Source of the DNA: Mycolicibacterium sp. CBMA 247
GTDB lineage: Bacteria > Actinomycetota > Actinomycetes > Mycobacteriales > Mycobacteriaceae
Direction of reading: 5' to 3'
Assembly (NCBI RefSeq): GCF_009729095.1
Contig: NZ_VTGX01000002.1
Span: 310,001-374,000, forward strand
Length of the DNA: 64,000 nt
A program made the position numbers and the translations under genes. Under the pieces are notes generated by a model. That model was not told where the DNA came from and did not search any database. It worked only from the letters and a program-made list of their open reading frames with translations. This document shows positions 44,470-56,800 of the stretch, in pieces; the stretch's first letter is position 1, and every line of letters begins with the position of its first letter.

Positions 44470-45267
44470 ATGGGTATGACAGCACCCGCACCGATGCCCG
44501 CGGCGTTCATCGGCCACGGCAGCCCGATGAATGCGATCGAGTCCAACCGCTTCACCGCGGCCTGGCGCGGTTTCGGGCAATCGGTGCCGCGGCCGCGGGC
44601 GATCCTGGTGGTCAGTGCGCACTGGTACATCAATGCCACTGCGGTCACCGCGATGCCGCGCCCGCGCACCATTCACGACTTCTACGGATTCCCGCGTGAG
44701 CTGTTCGAGATCCAGTACCCTGCGCCGGGCCTGCCGGAGTTGGCCGAAGAGATCAGTGACGCGGTGCACCCGACCTGGGTGGGTGCCGACGTGGACAGCT
44801 GGGGCATCGACCACGGCACCTGGTCGGTGCTGGTGCACGCCTTTCCCGACGCGTCGATACCCGTTGTGCAGCTGGCGATCAACGCCAACGAGCCGGCCGA
44901 ATACCACCTGCAGCTCGGTGCAAAACTGGCGCCGCTACGCGAACGCGGAGTGCTGGTGCTGGGCAGCGGCAACATCGTGCACAACCTCGCAGGCATGGAC
45001 CCCACGCGGCCCGAGGATGGCTTCACCTGGGCCAAGCGCTTCGACGACGCTGCCCGCGAACAGCTCGCCCACTCCCCCGCCGAGATCCTCACCCTCGATG
45101 CGCATCCGGACTATGCGACTGCCGTCCCCACCCCCGACCACTTCGTCCCGCTGCTGTATTTCGCCGGACTTGCCAGTGCGGCACCGGATTCCATGCCCAC
45201 GATCGACACCTTGGTCGCCGGCTATAGCTACGGGTCGCTGTCGATGACGTCCTACCTGCTCAGATGA
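44470..45267 (+). CDS. ygiD: Extradiol ring-cleavage dioxygenase of the LigB/4,5-DOPA dioxygenase (YgiD) family
   Basis: The 265-residue enzyme has the LigB fold with the metal-binding His in FIGHGSPM (residue about 17), VSAHWY and GIDHGTWSVL, and the late GSGNIVHNL. Relatives open catechol rings such as L-DOPA with Fe(II) or Zn(II). GGAGGAGG at 44455-44462 supports the ATG at 44470. The end overlaps the convergent gap gene by 8 bases. The physiological substrate in mycobacteria is unknown, and no other aromatic-degradation gene is close. Confidence 0.88.
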   Translation: MGMTAPAPMPAAFIGHGSPMNAIESNRFTAAWRGFGQSVPRPRAILVVSAHWYINATAVTAMPRPRTIHDFYGFPRELFEIQYPAPGLPELAEEISDAVHPTWVGADVDSWGIDHGTWSVLVHAFPDASIPVVQLAINANEPAEYHLQLGAKLAPLRERGVLVLGSGNIVHNLAGMDPTRPEDGFTWAKRFDDAAREQLAHSPAEILTLDAHPDYATAVPTPDHFVPLLYFAGLASAAPDSMPTIDTLVAGYSYGSLSMTSYLLR

Positions 45268-46063
45268 GACCCGCCCCGGTGACCACCTGCCAGAGCCCGA
45301 CCACGGCGAAGAGCACCAGAAGCACCAGCTGCCGGTGGTGCCGGGTCCATTCGTGCAGGGGTTGCAGTACCGCCTGGGTTCTGGCCGGGGCGACGGCATA
45401 GCTGAGCAGCGCAAGTTCGAACACCGCCAGCATCCCGAACACGAACGCGATGCTGATGACGAGCTGCGCACCGATCGGTGCTCCCGACCCGACGACCATG
45501 GTGGCCACCATCAACACCAACGGCGGCGGCGCGATGTAGCAGAGCCCGAACACCAGCGCGACCCACAGCGCGCCACCCTCCCAGGCGTCATGGGCACGGC
45601 TCATGAGCCGCCGGCCCGTGGCGGCCAGATCCGCGACGGCACCCCGGATGCGCCCCACCGGCCCCTCGCCGACGGCCGGCTGGTCCGGTTCCATCACCAG
45701 CACCGGCGAGTTACCGCCCGCGCTCACGGGAGCGGCCTGGTCCACCCGCTTTCGCATCCGAAGCCGCAGCGCAAGCACGGCCGCGATCACCACACAGACC
45801 ACGCCCGAAACGAATTGGAAGGGTTTGATGGTCGAGCCGGGTTCCGGGGTCACCAGGTCTTGCGCGACCGAGGCGAACGACGGCACCGAGTGCAGCACCA
45901 GCACGGATACCACAAACGTCGGGATGTTCACGATCAAGCTTCCGACCCAGAACGCGAGCAGATTCTGCACCGGCCGGGGCCGGGAGATCACCAGCAGGAT
46001 GAACCCGAGAAGCACCGGATTGAGTGACACCAGAAGTGCCATCCCCAAGATATCGCCCCACAT
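45260..46063 (-). CDS. gap: GPL-addressing protein Gap (GAP/Sap-like membrane protein)
   Basis: Gap is needed to move glycopeptidolipids to the cell surface in M. smegmatis. The 267-residue protein has about six membrane helices: 7-26, 38-60, 83-102, then a charged loop (about 105-160), and 165-187, 195-215 and 247-265. The loop holds MEPDQPAVGEGP. It begins 10 bases after the mps2 stop, on the same strand, so mps1-mps2-gap form one operon, the arrangement known from other GPL producers. This position supports Gap rather than the sulfolipid paralogue Sap. Confidence 0.9.
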   Translation of the reverse strand: MWGDILGMALLVSLNPVLLGFILLVISRPRPVQNLLAFWVGSLIVNIPTFVVSVLVLHSVPSFASVAQDLVTPEPGSTIKPFQFVSGVVCVVIAAVLALRLRMRKRVDQAAPVSAGGNSPVLVMEPDQPAVGEGPVGRIRGAVADLAATGRRLMSRAHDAWEGGALWVALVFGLCYIAPPPLVLMVATMVVGSGAPIGAQLVISIAFVFGMLAVFELALLSYAVAPARTQAVLQPLHEWTRHHRQLVLLVLFAVVGLWQVVTGAGLI

Positions 46064-46072
46064 GCCGCGGCC

Positions 46073-49000
46073 CTAGAGCATTCCGAGCAGCTGCAGGTCG
46101 GTCACATACTTGACGATGACCTCCGGCGTCACGTGCGGAATATCCTTTGCTGCACCGACTTTCGCCTGGCGCACCGCGGCGTGGAAGCGCTCCGCCGGCG
46201 CGTAGGAGCCCTGGGTCGGCTCCGGTGCGTGCAGGTCCCCGCTCTGCTGCTGCAGCATCGTCAGCATCTGCAGGACCGAGTTCTGGCGTTGACGTTCCGG
46301 CAATCCCCGCAGGCCGGTGTCGAACCGCCGCAACCACTCTCCGAAATCCCCGATGCGTTCGATCGGGTAGCCCGCCTCGATCAGCCAGTCGATGTAGGTG
46401 TCGATCCCGATCCCGTCGTCATGCGGGTTCATCACGTGGTAAGTCTCGAAATCCGCTGACGCTGAACGGGCCACCTGCCAACCCAAGGTGGTGATCGCCT
46501 CCGCGACGAAGTCCACGGGCAAGCCGTCGAAGTGCGCGCGTTGCCGATTGCCGTCGTCGCCGAGGCGGTAGAACGACTCGGGCGCAACGCCGGTGGCGAC
46601 GATACTCAGCACCATCCGGCTGACCGTGTCGGAGGCGTTCAACTGTCCGGCAAAGGTCGGGTCGACCATGATCATGCCGGAGCGGAACACCGCGACCGGC
46701 AGCCCGCAGAGATCATGCGCCTCGCGCAGCAGAACCTCACCGGCCCACTTGCTGTTGCCGTAGCCGTTGGCGTAGCCGGCGTCGACGGTGCGGGTCGAGC
46801 TGATCGCCCGGATGTCGGTGTCCTCGACGAACTTCGACGGCTCGATCTGGCGGCCCACATCGGATGTCGAAACGAAGTTGTAGGGCTTGAGCCTGGCGGT
46901 CAGCGCGAATCGGATCAGCTCGGCGGTGCCGACGACGTTGGGGCCGAACAACTCGCTGTAGGGCAGAACACTGTTGACGAAGGCCGCGGAGTCGACGATC
47001 AAGTCGACGCTCTCGGCCAGTTGCTGCCATCGCTGCTCGTCCAGACCGAGATTCGGTTCGCCCTTGTCTCCGGCGATGACCGTGAGCCGTTCGGCCGCCA
47101 GTTCCTGGAAGTGCCGGCGCAGGATCGGGTCCGTGTCGAAGGTGGCTTCCAGTCGCCGACGCGCCTCATCGTCGGAATTGGCCCGCACCAGGCAGATTAC
47201 GGTGTCGTCGACACGACGCAGCCGCCTGAGCCAGTCCAGCAGCAGATAGCGTCCGAGGAACCCGGTGGCCCCGGTGAGCAGAACGGTTTGCACCTGCCCG
47301 TTCGGCGGCGGCAGGGCCCGGGCCGCCCGCAGGGTGGCAGCGTCGATGAACTTGTCCAGCGTCAGGTCACGTGCCTGCACTTCACCGACATCGGTGCCGT
47401 GCACGGACGCGAAGCTGACACCGGTGGGGCGCGGCGCCGCATCCGATCCGGTGGGGTTGTCCAACTGGAGGCTCAAGCGGCATACCGACGGCGTCTCGAA
47501 CAAAGTGCGCACCGCGAGTTCGGCATCGAATGCGGTGTTGATCGCGGCGATCACCCGCATCGCCGAGATCGAATCCCCGCCGAGATCGAAGAACGAATCG
47601 TCGACACCGACCCGGTCCAGGCCCAGCACCTGGGCGTAGATGCCGGCGATCTTCTCCTCGGTCGCGGTGGCCGGGGCACGGTACCGGGCAGCATCCCGGT
47701 ACTCCGGGGCCGGCAGGGCCCGGCGGTCGAGCTTGCCGTTGACCGTCAGCGGCAGAACGTCCAACACCACGATCGCAACCGGCACCATGTAGGCGGGAAG
47801 CCGCTCACCCAACTCCTTGCGCAACTGAGTCGGATCGGCGTTGCCGGTCACGTAACCGACCAGACGCTTGTCGCCGGAACGGTCCTCGCGGGCGATCACC
47901 GCGGCCTGATTCACCCCGTCGAGTTCGGCGAGTGCGGCCTGGATCTCGCCGAGTTCGATTCGGTAACCGCGGATCTTGACCTGCTCATCCGCGCGACCCA
48001 GGTACTGGAGTTGTCCGTCCTCGCCCCACCGGACCAGATCGCCGGTGCGGTACATGACTTTTCCGGGAGCGTCGGCTCCGCCGAACGGGCAGGCCACGAA
48101 CCGCGAGGCGGTCAGCCCGGAGCGGTTGAGATACCCAACGCCCACACCGCGGCCGGCGAGATAGAGCTCGCCGACCACACCGGCGGAGACCGGGCGCAAC
48201 CACTCGTCCAGTACGAAGGTCGCTCCCGAGGGGACCGGCGACCCGATCGGAACCACCGATCCGGCCCGCTCCGTCCTCTTGAGCGGCGCACTCATCGCGC
48301 CGTAGATCGTGGCCTCTGTCGGGCCGTAGGCGTTGATCATCACCCGGTCCGGCGCCCACCGATCCACCACCTCACTCGGGCAGGCCTCACCGGCCACCAC
48401 CAGCGTGGTGTTCTCCAGGCCCTCCGGTGACAGCATCCCCACCGCGGACGGCGTCTGGTACAGCACGCTGACCTTTTCGGCGACCAGCAGATCGTGCAGG
48501 TCGTCCGGTGATCCGGCCACCGACTCGGGCACGATCACCAGCCGGGCACCGTGCAGCAGGGCGCCCCAGATCTCCCACACCGAGACGTCGAACACCAGCG
48601 AATGCCATTGCGACCACACCTGTCCCGAGCCCGCGGGCAGATCGCCATGCAGGCGCTCCAGTACCTGGGTCACGTTGCCGTGCGTGACGGCCACACCCTT
48701 GGGTGTGCCGGTGGTTCCCGAGGTGTAGATCAGGTAAGCGATGTCGTCGGCTGACGGTGGTATCAGGTCGGTGGCCGGGTAGATCAGGCCGGCGGATTCC
48801 ACCGCGGGATCGTCGACCTCGACGATCTGCACATCTGACCCGTCCAACCGCGAGCGTAGTTCGGCCGTCGTGACGGCGATCACCGGTGCGGCGTCGGCCA
48901 GCATGAACTCCAGCCGTGCGGTAGGCACCGCCGGGTCGATCGGCAGATACGCCGCCCCGGTCTTGAGCACCGCCAGGATCGCCACGATCGCCTGATCGGA

Positions 49001-52000
49001 CCGCGGCGTCAGCAAGGCCACGGTTTCGCCCGGACCGGCGCCCATGAGCGCCAACAGATTTGCCAATCTGCGGGCGTCCTCGTCGAGCTCGTCGTACGTC
49101 AGCGAGTAATCCCCGAAAGTGAGCGCCGGCGCGCCCGGGTCGCGGTCCACCTGCCGGCTGAACATCTCCGGGATCGAGACCGGGGCGGTCACCGGTTGGG
49201 TCAAGACCTTGCGGTTGCTCCACTGATCGAGCCGGTCGTGCTCAGCGTCCTCAAGCACATCCATCGACGAGAGCCGGCGCGTCGGATCGGCGGTCATGTC
49301 CACCAGCAACCGCTGGAACCGCTCGACCAGTGCTTCGATCTCGGCGACGTCGAACACGTCGGTGTCGAATTCGAGGCGCAGGCCCAGTTCGTGACCGGGT
49401 AGGGCCATCACCGACAGCGGGTAATGGTTGTACTCGCGGTTGTTGAACTCGGTGACGGCCAACTCCTGCACGCCCATGAACGCGCTGGTGTCGATCGGAT
49501 AGCTCTCGTACAGGAAGAGGGTGTCGAACAGTTGCTCGTGACCGGCGAGGTGATGAATCTCGGTGAGCGCCAGGTGCTCGTGCTCGATCGTGTCATTGTG
49601 GGCGCGCTGCAACTGATCCAGCAGCTCGGCCACCGTGGTGGTCGCGGTGGTGCGGGCCCGCACCGGCACGGTGTTGATCAACAGGCCCACCATGGATTCC
49701 GCGCCGGCCAGGTCCGCGGGCCGCCCCGACACCGCGGTGCCGAAGGCGACATCATGCTGACCGGTCAGCCATATCAGCAACTGCGCCCACGCGGCCTGCA
49801 GCACGGTGTTGACCGTGGTGTGCTGCGAGCGCGCGAGCTCGCCGAGCGCCCGGCTGGTCTCGGCCGACACCCGATAGGTCTCGATGCCCCTGGGTCCCGG
49901 CTCGGCCGGCGGGGCGACCAGGGTGGGAGTCTCGAAGCCGTCCAACATGTTTCGCCAGGCTTCGCGCGCGGCATCGCGATCCTGGTTGGCAAGCCAATTG
50001 ACGAAATTGCGGTATGACGCCGGCGCCGGCAACCGCTGCCCGAAGTAGTTGGCGAAGATCTCCTGCAACAGGATCGGCAGCGACCAGCCGTCGATCACGA
50101 TGTGGTGGAAGGTCAGGACGAAGCGGTGCTCATTACCCGCGGTGCGGATCAGCGCAGCCCGGAACGTCGGCCGATCGGCAAGATCGCAGACCGCGGAGCG
50201 CTCCGCATCGCAGAGCTGATGAACCTCTTCGTCGGGGATGAGGTCGTCGCCGCGCAGATCCAGATACCGCCACGCCATCACCGGATCGGCCGGGATGACC
50301 TGCACGGGATCGCCGAACTGACCGCAGAAGCGGGCGGCCAGATTGGGATGCCGGGCCACCACGGTATGCACCGCATCGCGGAGCCGGTGCTGGTCGACGA
50401 CACCGGTGACGGTGATGTCGAGCTGCACGGCATACACGTCGTCGTGAGCGCCGCGGCCACGCGCGAACGTGGAATGGAACAGCAAGCCCTGCTGCACAGG
50501 AGTCAGTGGCAGCACGTCGGCGACCGCGAATTCCTGCTGTAGCTCGTCGATCTGGTGCTGGCTGAGCCGGGCCGGGAGGACATCGGAGGGGGTCAAACCG
50601 CCACCACCGGAGCGCACGTGAGCGCAGATGCCGGTCAATGCCTCGAACCACAGCCGGCTGAGCCGGTCCACCTGATCCTGACCGACGACCGACGGGGCCC
50701 AGGTCCACGCGGCCTGCAGGCGCGGGCCGGCGTCGGTGTCCATGGTTCCGGCGTTGAGTTCCACGGTGTGCATCAACGGCATGGGTACCGACGACGCCGC
50801 CCCGGTGGCCGACAATGCGTCCTGGTCGATCCGCCACAGGTCCTCGGTGAGGTCGGCCATGCCGGCGCCGAGGCGGCCGAGGTAATTGAACCCGATCGTC
50901 GGGTCCGGACCGTCGAGATCCACGTCGGGATTCAGGTAGCGCAGCATGCCGTACGTCAGATCGTCGGGCAGGGCGCGCAGCTGCTCCTTGGCCTCCTTGA
51001 TGATCGGGCCCAGCTCTGACTCACCCGAAATAACCTGCGCCCAGGGCAGTTCCCGCATTGTCAGCGCCACCGGGTACTTGGTGGTGAACCAGCCCACCGT
51101 GCGCGAGAGATCCACATCGGAGCCAGACTCGTCTCCCCCGATGTCTTCGTTGCGGCCGTGGCCCTCCACGTCGAAGCTGATCGGCCCGCTGCCGGTGCCA
51201 GTGGCGGTGCGGAAGTACTCTTTCCAGGCCAGACCGAACGCGATCAGCAGAATGTCCTGCACCCCAGCGTGAAACGCCGCCGGAACCTCACCGAGCAATT
51301 GACGGGTGGTCTCGACGTCCAGCTCCGCCGACAACTGGCCCGCGTTGGCATAGGTGTCCACCTCGGGCCGGACCGGCGGCAGCGGCGCGGGGACCTCGGT
51401 CACCTTGCGCCACGTGTCGGCATGCCGGACCACATCCGCGGCACCCGCATGTTCGGCCAGCAACTGCGACCAGCGGGCGAACGACGTCCCGCCCTGCGGT
51501 AGCTGCACCGGCTGTCCGCTGTGGAGCTGAGCCCAGGCGATATTCAAGTCTTCCAACAGAATTCGCCAGGATACCCCGTCGACGGCCAGGTGATGGATCA
51601 TCAGCACGAGCTGGCTGGTGGCCGGCACCCACAGGGCGCGCAGTATCGACGCAGCCGGGTCCAACTGCGACAACGCCGCGACCAACTCCTCGTCGGACAA
51701 CCCCTCGATGGTGGACAGGCAGTCCCGGGCGTCGACCGCACCCTTGTCGGGCACGTTCAACGACCAGCCGCCGCTGGGATCCGTTTCGGCGCGCATTCTC
51801 AGGGTGGCGTGCCGATCCAGCAGCGCCTGGAGTACAGCCACCACATCAGCCTCGGTCACCCCGTCAGGTGCCTGCAGAACCACCGTCTGGTTGAACTGAT
51901 CCACCGGGCCCTGCACGTCGCGCAGCCATCGCATGATCGGTGTGGCCACCACCGGACCTATGCCCTCGTCGACGACCGCGTTCGCCGGATCGGCGAAGAC

Positions 52001-53824
52001 CGAGACCTGGGCAACCCCGGCCACGGTCTGCTCGACGAAGATGTCGCGCGGTCGGCACCGCACGCCGGCCGCCCTGGCCCGCGCCACCACCTGCATCGAC
52101 AGGATGCTGTCGCCACCCAAGTCCAGAAACGAGTCGTCCACACCGACCCGCTCCAAGCCCAGCACCTGGGCGTAGATGTCGGCGAGTATCTCTTCGACAG
52201 GGTTGCCCGGTGCGCGGTAACCGCTTCCGGCACTGCGGTATTCGGGTGCCGGTAGCGCGCGCTTGTCGAGCTTGCCGTTCACCGTCAGCGGGAACGCGTC
52301 GACGACCACCACCGCCGCGGGCACCATGTAGGCCGGCAGGCGCTTGGCCAGCGTCGCGCGCATGACGGCCGGATCGGCGGTCCCGGTGATGTAGCCGACC
52401 AGTCGTTTGTCGCCGGGGCGGTCCTCGCGGGCGATCACGACCGCCTGGGTCACCCCGTCCAGCCCGGCCAGCGCGGCCTGGACTTCGCCCAATTCGATTC
52501 GGTAGCCACGGATTTTCACCTGTTCATCGGCGCGGCCCAGGTATTGCAGCTGCCCGTCATCGCCCCACTTGACCAGATCCCCGGTGCGGTACATGAGCGT
52601 TCCCGGGGCATCCGTTCCGCCGAACGGGCAGGCCACGAACCGCGAGGCGGTGAGCCCGGGCCGGCGCGCGTATCCGACCGCCACCCCGGCGCCGGCCACG
52701 TACAGCTCGCCGACCACACCCTCAGGCGCCGGTCGGAGCCATTGGTCCAGCACGAACAACGCGGCGCCGGGGACCGGCGAGCCGATGGGCACGATCGCCC
52801 CGGGATTCCCCGACTTCGTCAACGGCGCACTCATCGCCGCGTAAACGGTGGCCTCTGTCGGCCCGTAGGCGTTGATCATGACGCGGCCCGGGGCCCACCT
52901 GTCCACCAACTCGGTGGGGCAGGCCTCGCCGGCCACCACCAGCGTTGTCGATTCCAACCGCTCCGGTGACAGCATGCCCGCGGCGGACGGTGTCAGGCAC
53001 AGCACGCTCACTTTTTCGGTGAGGAGCAGATTGTGCAGGTCATCGGGAGAGCTGGCGGCAGCCTCGGGCACGACCACCAGTCGTCCACCGTGCAGCAGGG
53101 CACCCCAGATCTCCCACACCGAGACGTCGAAGACCAGCGAATGCCATTGGGACCACGCCTGTCCCGGCTCCGAAGGCAGGTCGGCATGCAGGCGCTCCAC
53201 CAACTGGGTCACGTTGCGGTGCGTCACCGCAACCGCTTTCGGTACGCCGGTGGTGCCCGACGTATAGGTCATGTAGGCCAGGTCATCGGGTTCCGGGCCC
53301 GGCACGGCGGTGCACGGTTGATGCTCGACTGCCGGGTCGTCGACGCCGATCACCGGCACCTCGCCGCCGTCCAGCCGGGTACGCAGGTCCGCGGTGGTGA
53401 CGGCGACGACCGGTGCCGCATCGTTGAGCATGAACCCGATCCGGTCGTCGGGATGTGCGGGATCGATCGGTAGGTAGGCGGCCCCGGTCTTGAGCACGGC
53501 CAGGATCGTCACGATCGCCTCGGCGGAACGGGGAATCAGCAGTGCGACGGTTTCACCCGGTCCGGCCCCATGATCGGTCAATAGGTGCGCCAGTCGATTC
53601 GCCGCCTCGTCCAGCTCGCGATAGCTCCACGACCGGTCTCCACAGACCAGCGCCACAGACTCCGGCGCACGGACCACCTGCGCGGTGAACAGCACGGGGA
53701 CCGTGACCGGTTCGGATGCCGGCTGGGCCAGCACCGCCCGGTTGCCCCAGTCGTCGAGCCGGTCGTGCTCACCGTCGTCGAGAAGGTCGAAGGACAACAG
53801 CGTCCGGCTGGAATCGATACTCAT
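46073..53824 (-). CDS. mps2: GPL nonribosomal peptide synthetase Mps2 (A-PCP-E-C-A-PCP-R)
   Basis: Mps2 completes the GPL tetrapeptide and releases it as an alcohol. It has 2583 residues. In order: adenylation domain (about 40-520; YTSGTTG near 186), PCP (LGGDS near 571), epimerase ([10 protein letters not shown] near 743, [11 protein letters not shown]), condensation (HHIVIDG near 1243), adenylation ([11 protein letters not shown] near 1701), PCP (GGDSISAM near 2083) and an NADPH-dependent thioester reductase ([13 protein letters not shown] near 2184; YxxxK as YGNSK). The two A domains share FDVSVWE and NAYGPTEAT(V/I)Y, consistent with both loading alanine. No condensation domain begins the protein; it is at the end of Mps1. 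The start overlaps the mps1 stop. Confidence 0.92.
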   Translation of the reverse strand: MSIDSSRTLLSFDLLDDGEHDRLDDWGNRAVLAQPASEPVTVPVLFTAQVVRAPESVALVCGDRSWSYRELDEAANRLAHLLTDHGAGPGETVALLIPRSAEAIVTILAVLKTGAAYLPIDPAHPDDRIGFMLNDAAPVVAVTTADLRTRLDGGEVPVIGVDDPAVEHQPCTAVPGPEPDDLAYMTYTSGTTGVPKAVAVTHRNVTQLVERLHADLPSEPGQAWSQWHSLVFDVSVWEIWGALLHGGRLVVVPEAAASSPDDLHNLLLTEKVSVLCLTPSAAGMLSPERLESTTLVVAGEACPTELVDRWAPGRVMINAYGPTEATVYAAMSAPLTKSGNPGAIVPIGSPVPGAALFVLDQWLRPAPEGVVGELYVAGAGVAVGYARRPGLTASRFVACPFGGTDAPGTLMYRTGDLVKWGDDGQLQYLGRADEQVKIRGYRIELGEVQAALAGLDGVTQAVVIAREDRPGDKRLVGYITGTADPAVMRATLAKRLPAYMVPAAVVVVDAFPLTVNGKLDKRALPAPEYRSAGSGYRAPGNPVEEILADIYAQVLGLERVGVDDSFLDLGGDSILSMQVVARARAAGVRCRPRDIFVEQTVAGVAQVSVFADPANAVVDEGIGPVVATPIMRWLRDVQGPVDQFNQTVVLQAPDGVTEADVVAVLQALLDRHATLRMRAETDPSGGWSLNVPDKGAVDARDCLSTIEGLSDEELVAALSQLDPAASILRALWVPATSQLVLMIHHLAVDGVSWRILLEDLNIAWAQLHSGQPVQLPQGGTSFARWSQLLAEHAGAADVVRHADTWRKVTEVPAPLPPVRPEVDTYANAGQLSAELDVETTRQLLGEVPAAFHAGVQDILLIAFGLAWKEYFRTATGTGSGPISFDVEGHGRNEDIGGDESGSDVDLSRTVGWFTTKYPVALTMRELPWAQVISGESELGPIIKEAKEQLRALPDDLTYGMLRYLNPDVDLDGPDPTIGFNYLGRLGAGMADLTEDLWRIDQDALSATGAASSVPMPLMHTVELNAGTMDTDAGPRLQAAWTWAPSVVGQDQVDRLSRLWFEALTGICAHVRSGGGGLTPSDVLPARLSQHQIDELQQEFAVADVLPLTPVQQGLLFHSTFARGRGAHDDVYAVQLDITVTGVVDQHRLRDAVHTVVARHPNLAARFCGQFGDPVQVIPADPVMAWRYLDLRGDDLIPDEEVHQLCDAERSAVCDLADRPTFRAALIRTAGNEHRFVLTFHHIVIDGWSLPILLQEIFANYFGQRLPAPASYRNFVNWLANQDRDAAREAWRNMLDGFETPTLVAPPAEPGPRGIETYRVSAETSRALGELARSQHTTVNTVLQAAWAQLLIWLTGQHDVAFGTAVSGRPADLAGAESMVGLLINTVPVRARTTATTTVAELLDQLQRAHNDTIEHEHLALTEIHHLAGHEQLFDTLFLYESYPIDTSAFMGVQELAVTEFNNREYNHYPLSVMALPGHELGLRLEFDTDVFDVAEIEALVERFQRLLVDMTADPTRRLSSMDVLEDAEHDRLDQWSNRKVLTQPVTAPVSIPEMFSRQVDRDPGAPALTFGDYSLTYDELDEDARRLANLLALMGAGPGETVALLTPRSDQAIVAILAVLKTGAAYLPIDPAVPTARLEFMLADAAPVIAVTTAELRSRLDGSDVQIVEVDDPAVESAGLIYPATDLIPPSADDIAYLIYTSGTTGTPKGVAVTHGNVTQVLERLHGDLPAGSGQVWSQWHSLVFDVSVWEIWGALLHGARLVIVPESVAGSPDDLHDLLVAEKVSVLYQTPSAVGMLSPEGLENTTLVVAGEACPSEVVDRWAPDRVMINAYGPTEATIYGAMSAPLKRTERAGSVVPIGSPVPSGATFVLDEWLRPVSAGVVGELYLAGRGVGVGYLNRSGLTASRFVACPFGGADAPGKVMYRTGDLVRWGEDGQLQYLGRADEQVKIRGYRIELGEIQAALAELDGVNQAAVIAREDRSGDKRLVGYVTGNADPTQLRKELGERLPAYMVPVAIVVLDVLPLTVNGKLDRRALPAPEYRDAARYRAPATATEEKIAGIYAQVLGLDRVGVDDSFFDLGGDSISAMRVIAAINTAFDAELAVRTLFETPSVCRLSLQLDNPTGSDAAPRPTGVSFASVHGTDVGEVQARDLTLDKFIDAATLRAARALPPPNGQVQTVLLTGATGFLGRYLLLDWLRRLRRVDDTVICLVRANSDDEARRRLEATFDTDPILRRHFQELAAERLTVIAGDKGEPNLGLDEQRWQQLAESVDLIVDSAAFVNSVLPYSELFGPNVVGTAELIRFALTARLKPYNFVSTSDVGRQIEPSKFVEDTDIRAISSTRTVDAGYANGYGNSKWAGEVLLREAHDLCGLPVAVFRSGMIMVDPTFAGQLNASDTVSRMVLSIVATGVAPESFYRLGDDGNRQRAHFDGLPVDFVAEAITTLGWQVARSASADFETYHVMNPHDDGIGIDTYIDWLIEAGYPIERIGDFGEWLRRFDTGLRGLPERQRQNSVLQMLTMLQQQSGDLHAPEPTQGSYAPAERFHAAVRQAKVGAAKDIPHVTPEVIVKYVTDLQLLGML

Positions 53825-56800
53825 GACTGCTCCCTCGTGTCTGCGGTCATGGCATCCAGTACCCGCCTGAACCGCTCGACCAATCTCCCGATTCGGACCG
53901 AATCGAATACGTCAGAATCAAATTCGACGCGTAAACCCAGTTCATGGCCTGGTACCGCCTGCACCGAGAGCGGGTAGTGGTTGTACTCGCGATTCGTGAA
54001 ACCGGTGATCCTCAGGTCGCCCACCCCGGACAACGCGGCCGTGTCGATCGGGTAGTTCTCGTAGACGAATACGGTGTCGAACAACTGGTCGTGACCGGTG
54101 GCGCGATGAATCTCGTTGAGCGCCAAGTGCTGGTGATCCAATGTGTCGTTGTAGGCGCCCTGTAGCTCTTCCAGCAGACTGGCAACGGTGGTGCTCGGGG
54201 TGATCCTCGCTCGCACCGGCACCGTGTTGATCAGCAGCCCAACCATCGACTCCGCGCCGGCCAGGTCGGCCGGCCGGCCCGACACCGCGGTACCGAAAGC
54301 GACGTCGCGCTGGCCGGTCAGCCACATCAGCAGCTGCGCCCAGGCCGCCTGCAGCACTGTGCTGACCGTCGTGTGGCACGAGCGCGCCAACTCACCGAGA
54401 GCCTTGGTGGTCTCGGCCGAGAGCTGGAACGATTCGACGCCACGCCGGCCGAGGGCCAACCGGCCGGGAGTGCCGACGAGCGTCGGGTTGTCGAAACCGT
54501 CAAAAACCTTGCGCCACGCCGTCTGGGCGGCACCGATGTCCTGCTCGGCCAGCCAGGTGACGAATCGCCGGTACGGAACGGGGGCCGGCAGCCGCCCGCC
54601 GAGATAGCCGGCGAAGATCTCCTGCAACAGGATCGGCTTGGACCATCCGTCGAGCACGATGTGGTGGTTGGTGAGCACGAATCGGTGCTGGTTGTCCGCG
54701 GTGCGAATCAGTGCGGCCCGAAATGCGGGTTGATCGCCCAAGCCGCTGACGTCAGCGCGCTCGGCAGCGCAGAGCTGCTGAACCTGCTGTTCCACATCAC
54801 AATCCGCATCGCCGGTGAGGTCCAGGTGCTGCCATGCGAGCACCGGTTCTGCCGGAAGGATCTGCACCGGCACACCGAAGTCCTCGCAGAAGCGCGCCAC
54901 CACATTGGGGCGCCGGGTGATCACGCCCTGCACGGCATCGTGCAGGCGGTCCGGATCCAGCGGACCGGCCACGGTGATGTCCAGCTGCACCGCGTACAGG
55001 TCGTCGCCGCCCTGCCCGGCTTCGGTGTGGAACAGCAGGCCCTGCTGCAACGGGGTCAGCGGTAACACGTCGGCGATCGCGTGTTCGTCTTGCAGCTCAT
55101 CGATCTGCGGCTGAGTCAGATGCGCCGGGGCGATGTCGGACGGGGTCAGCCCGCCGCCGCCGTGCCGGACATGAGTGCAGATCCCGGCCAACGCTTCGAA
55201 CCACAGTCGGCTCAACCGGCCGACCTGTTCCTCATCCAGTGCAGAGCACGCCCAGGTCCACGTCGCGTGCAGGCGCGGGCCGTCATCCGTGCCGGTACCG
55301 GCGTCCAGCATGCCGGCGTTGAGCTCCACGGTGTGACCCAGCGGGGTGTCCACCGCCGTGGCCAGTGCGGTGACCGACACCGCTTCCTGATCGATCCGCC
55401 ACAGCTCATCGGACAGCTCGCCGGCACCCGCGGCGAGGCGACCGAGGTAGTTGAAGCCGAAGGCCGGGTCCGGCCCGTCCAGGTCCACGTCGGGATTCAG
55501 GTAGCGCAACAGCCCGTAGGTCAGGCCGTCGGGCAGAGCACGCAGCTGCTCCTTGGCGACCTTGATGACACCGCCCAAGCCGGTCGCACCCGAAGTCACC
55601 TGCTCCCAGGACAGTTCGCCCGGGGTCAACGCCACCGGGTACTTACTGGTGAACCAGCCCACGGTGCGCGACAGGTCGACGTCACTCGCGAGTTCTTCAG
55701 CCCGGCCGTGGCCCTCGACATCGATGCCGATCGGCCCGGGTCCGGTGCCCAGGAATTCCGTCACTGCCAGAGCGAAGGCGATCAACAGAATGTCCTGCAC
55801 GCCGGCGTGAAACGCCGCCGGAACCGCACCGAGCAACTGGCGGGTGGTCTCGGCATCCAGCTCCGCCGACAGCTGCCCGGCGTTGGCATAGGTGTCCACC
55901 GTCGGTTGCACCGCCGGCAATGCGGCCGGGATGGCCGCCACCTGCCGCCAGGCCTCGGCCAGCTCCACCACCGCCGAGTTGTGTGCGTGCTCATTCAGCA
56001 CCGAGGACCAGCGCGCAAAGGACGTCCCGGCTGCCTGCAACTCCACTGTCTGCCCGCTGTGATGCTGCGCCCAGGCGATGTTCAAGTCTTCCAACAGAAC
56101 TCGCCATGACACCGCATCCACGGCCAGGTGGTGGATCATCAACGCCAGGGCTCCGGTGCCGGGCACCCACAGTGCGGTGAGAATTGCCCCGGCGTCTGGG
56201 TTCAGCCGTGACCGCGCCGCACGCAAGGCCTCATCCGACAACTCGTCGACGACATGCACGCACGCGCCGGCATCCACCGTGCCGCGGTCCGGAACGGTCA
56301 ACCACCACTCGCTGGACGTCTCCGCGCGCAGCCGTAGCATGGCGTGCCGGTCCAGCAGTGCCTGCAGCAGGACCACCACGTCGTCCTCGGTCACCCCATC
56401 GGGCGCCTGAAGAACCACCGTCTGGTTGAACTCATCGACGGGACCGTCGATTTCATGTAGCCAGCGCATGATCGGGGTGGCGACCACCGGGCCGATGCCC
56501 TCGTCGACCACCGTGGCCTGACCGTCGGCGGAGACCACCACCTGGGCCAGTCGGGCCACCGTCTGTTCGACCAACACATCACGCGGTCGGCAGACCAGGC
56601 CCGCGGCCCGGGCGCGGGCCACCACCTGCATCGACGAGATGCTGTCCCCGCCGAGGTCGAAGAACGAATCGTCCACACCCACCCGCTCGACGCCGAGCAC
56701 CTGGGCGTAGATGCCGGCCAGAATCTGCTCGACCGCGTCGTGCGGTGCCCGGTACTGATCGGCGTCCTGATACTCCGGCGCCGGCAAAGCCCGGGTATCG

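Noticed and set aside
46532..48430. 632-codon open frame on the plus strand opposite mps2
   Set aside because: Lies opposite the reductase, PCP and adenylation domains of mps2 and has no motif of its own.
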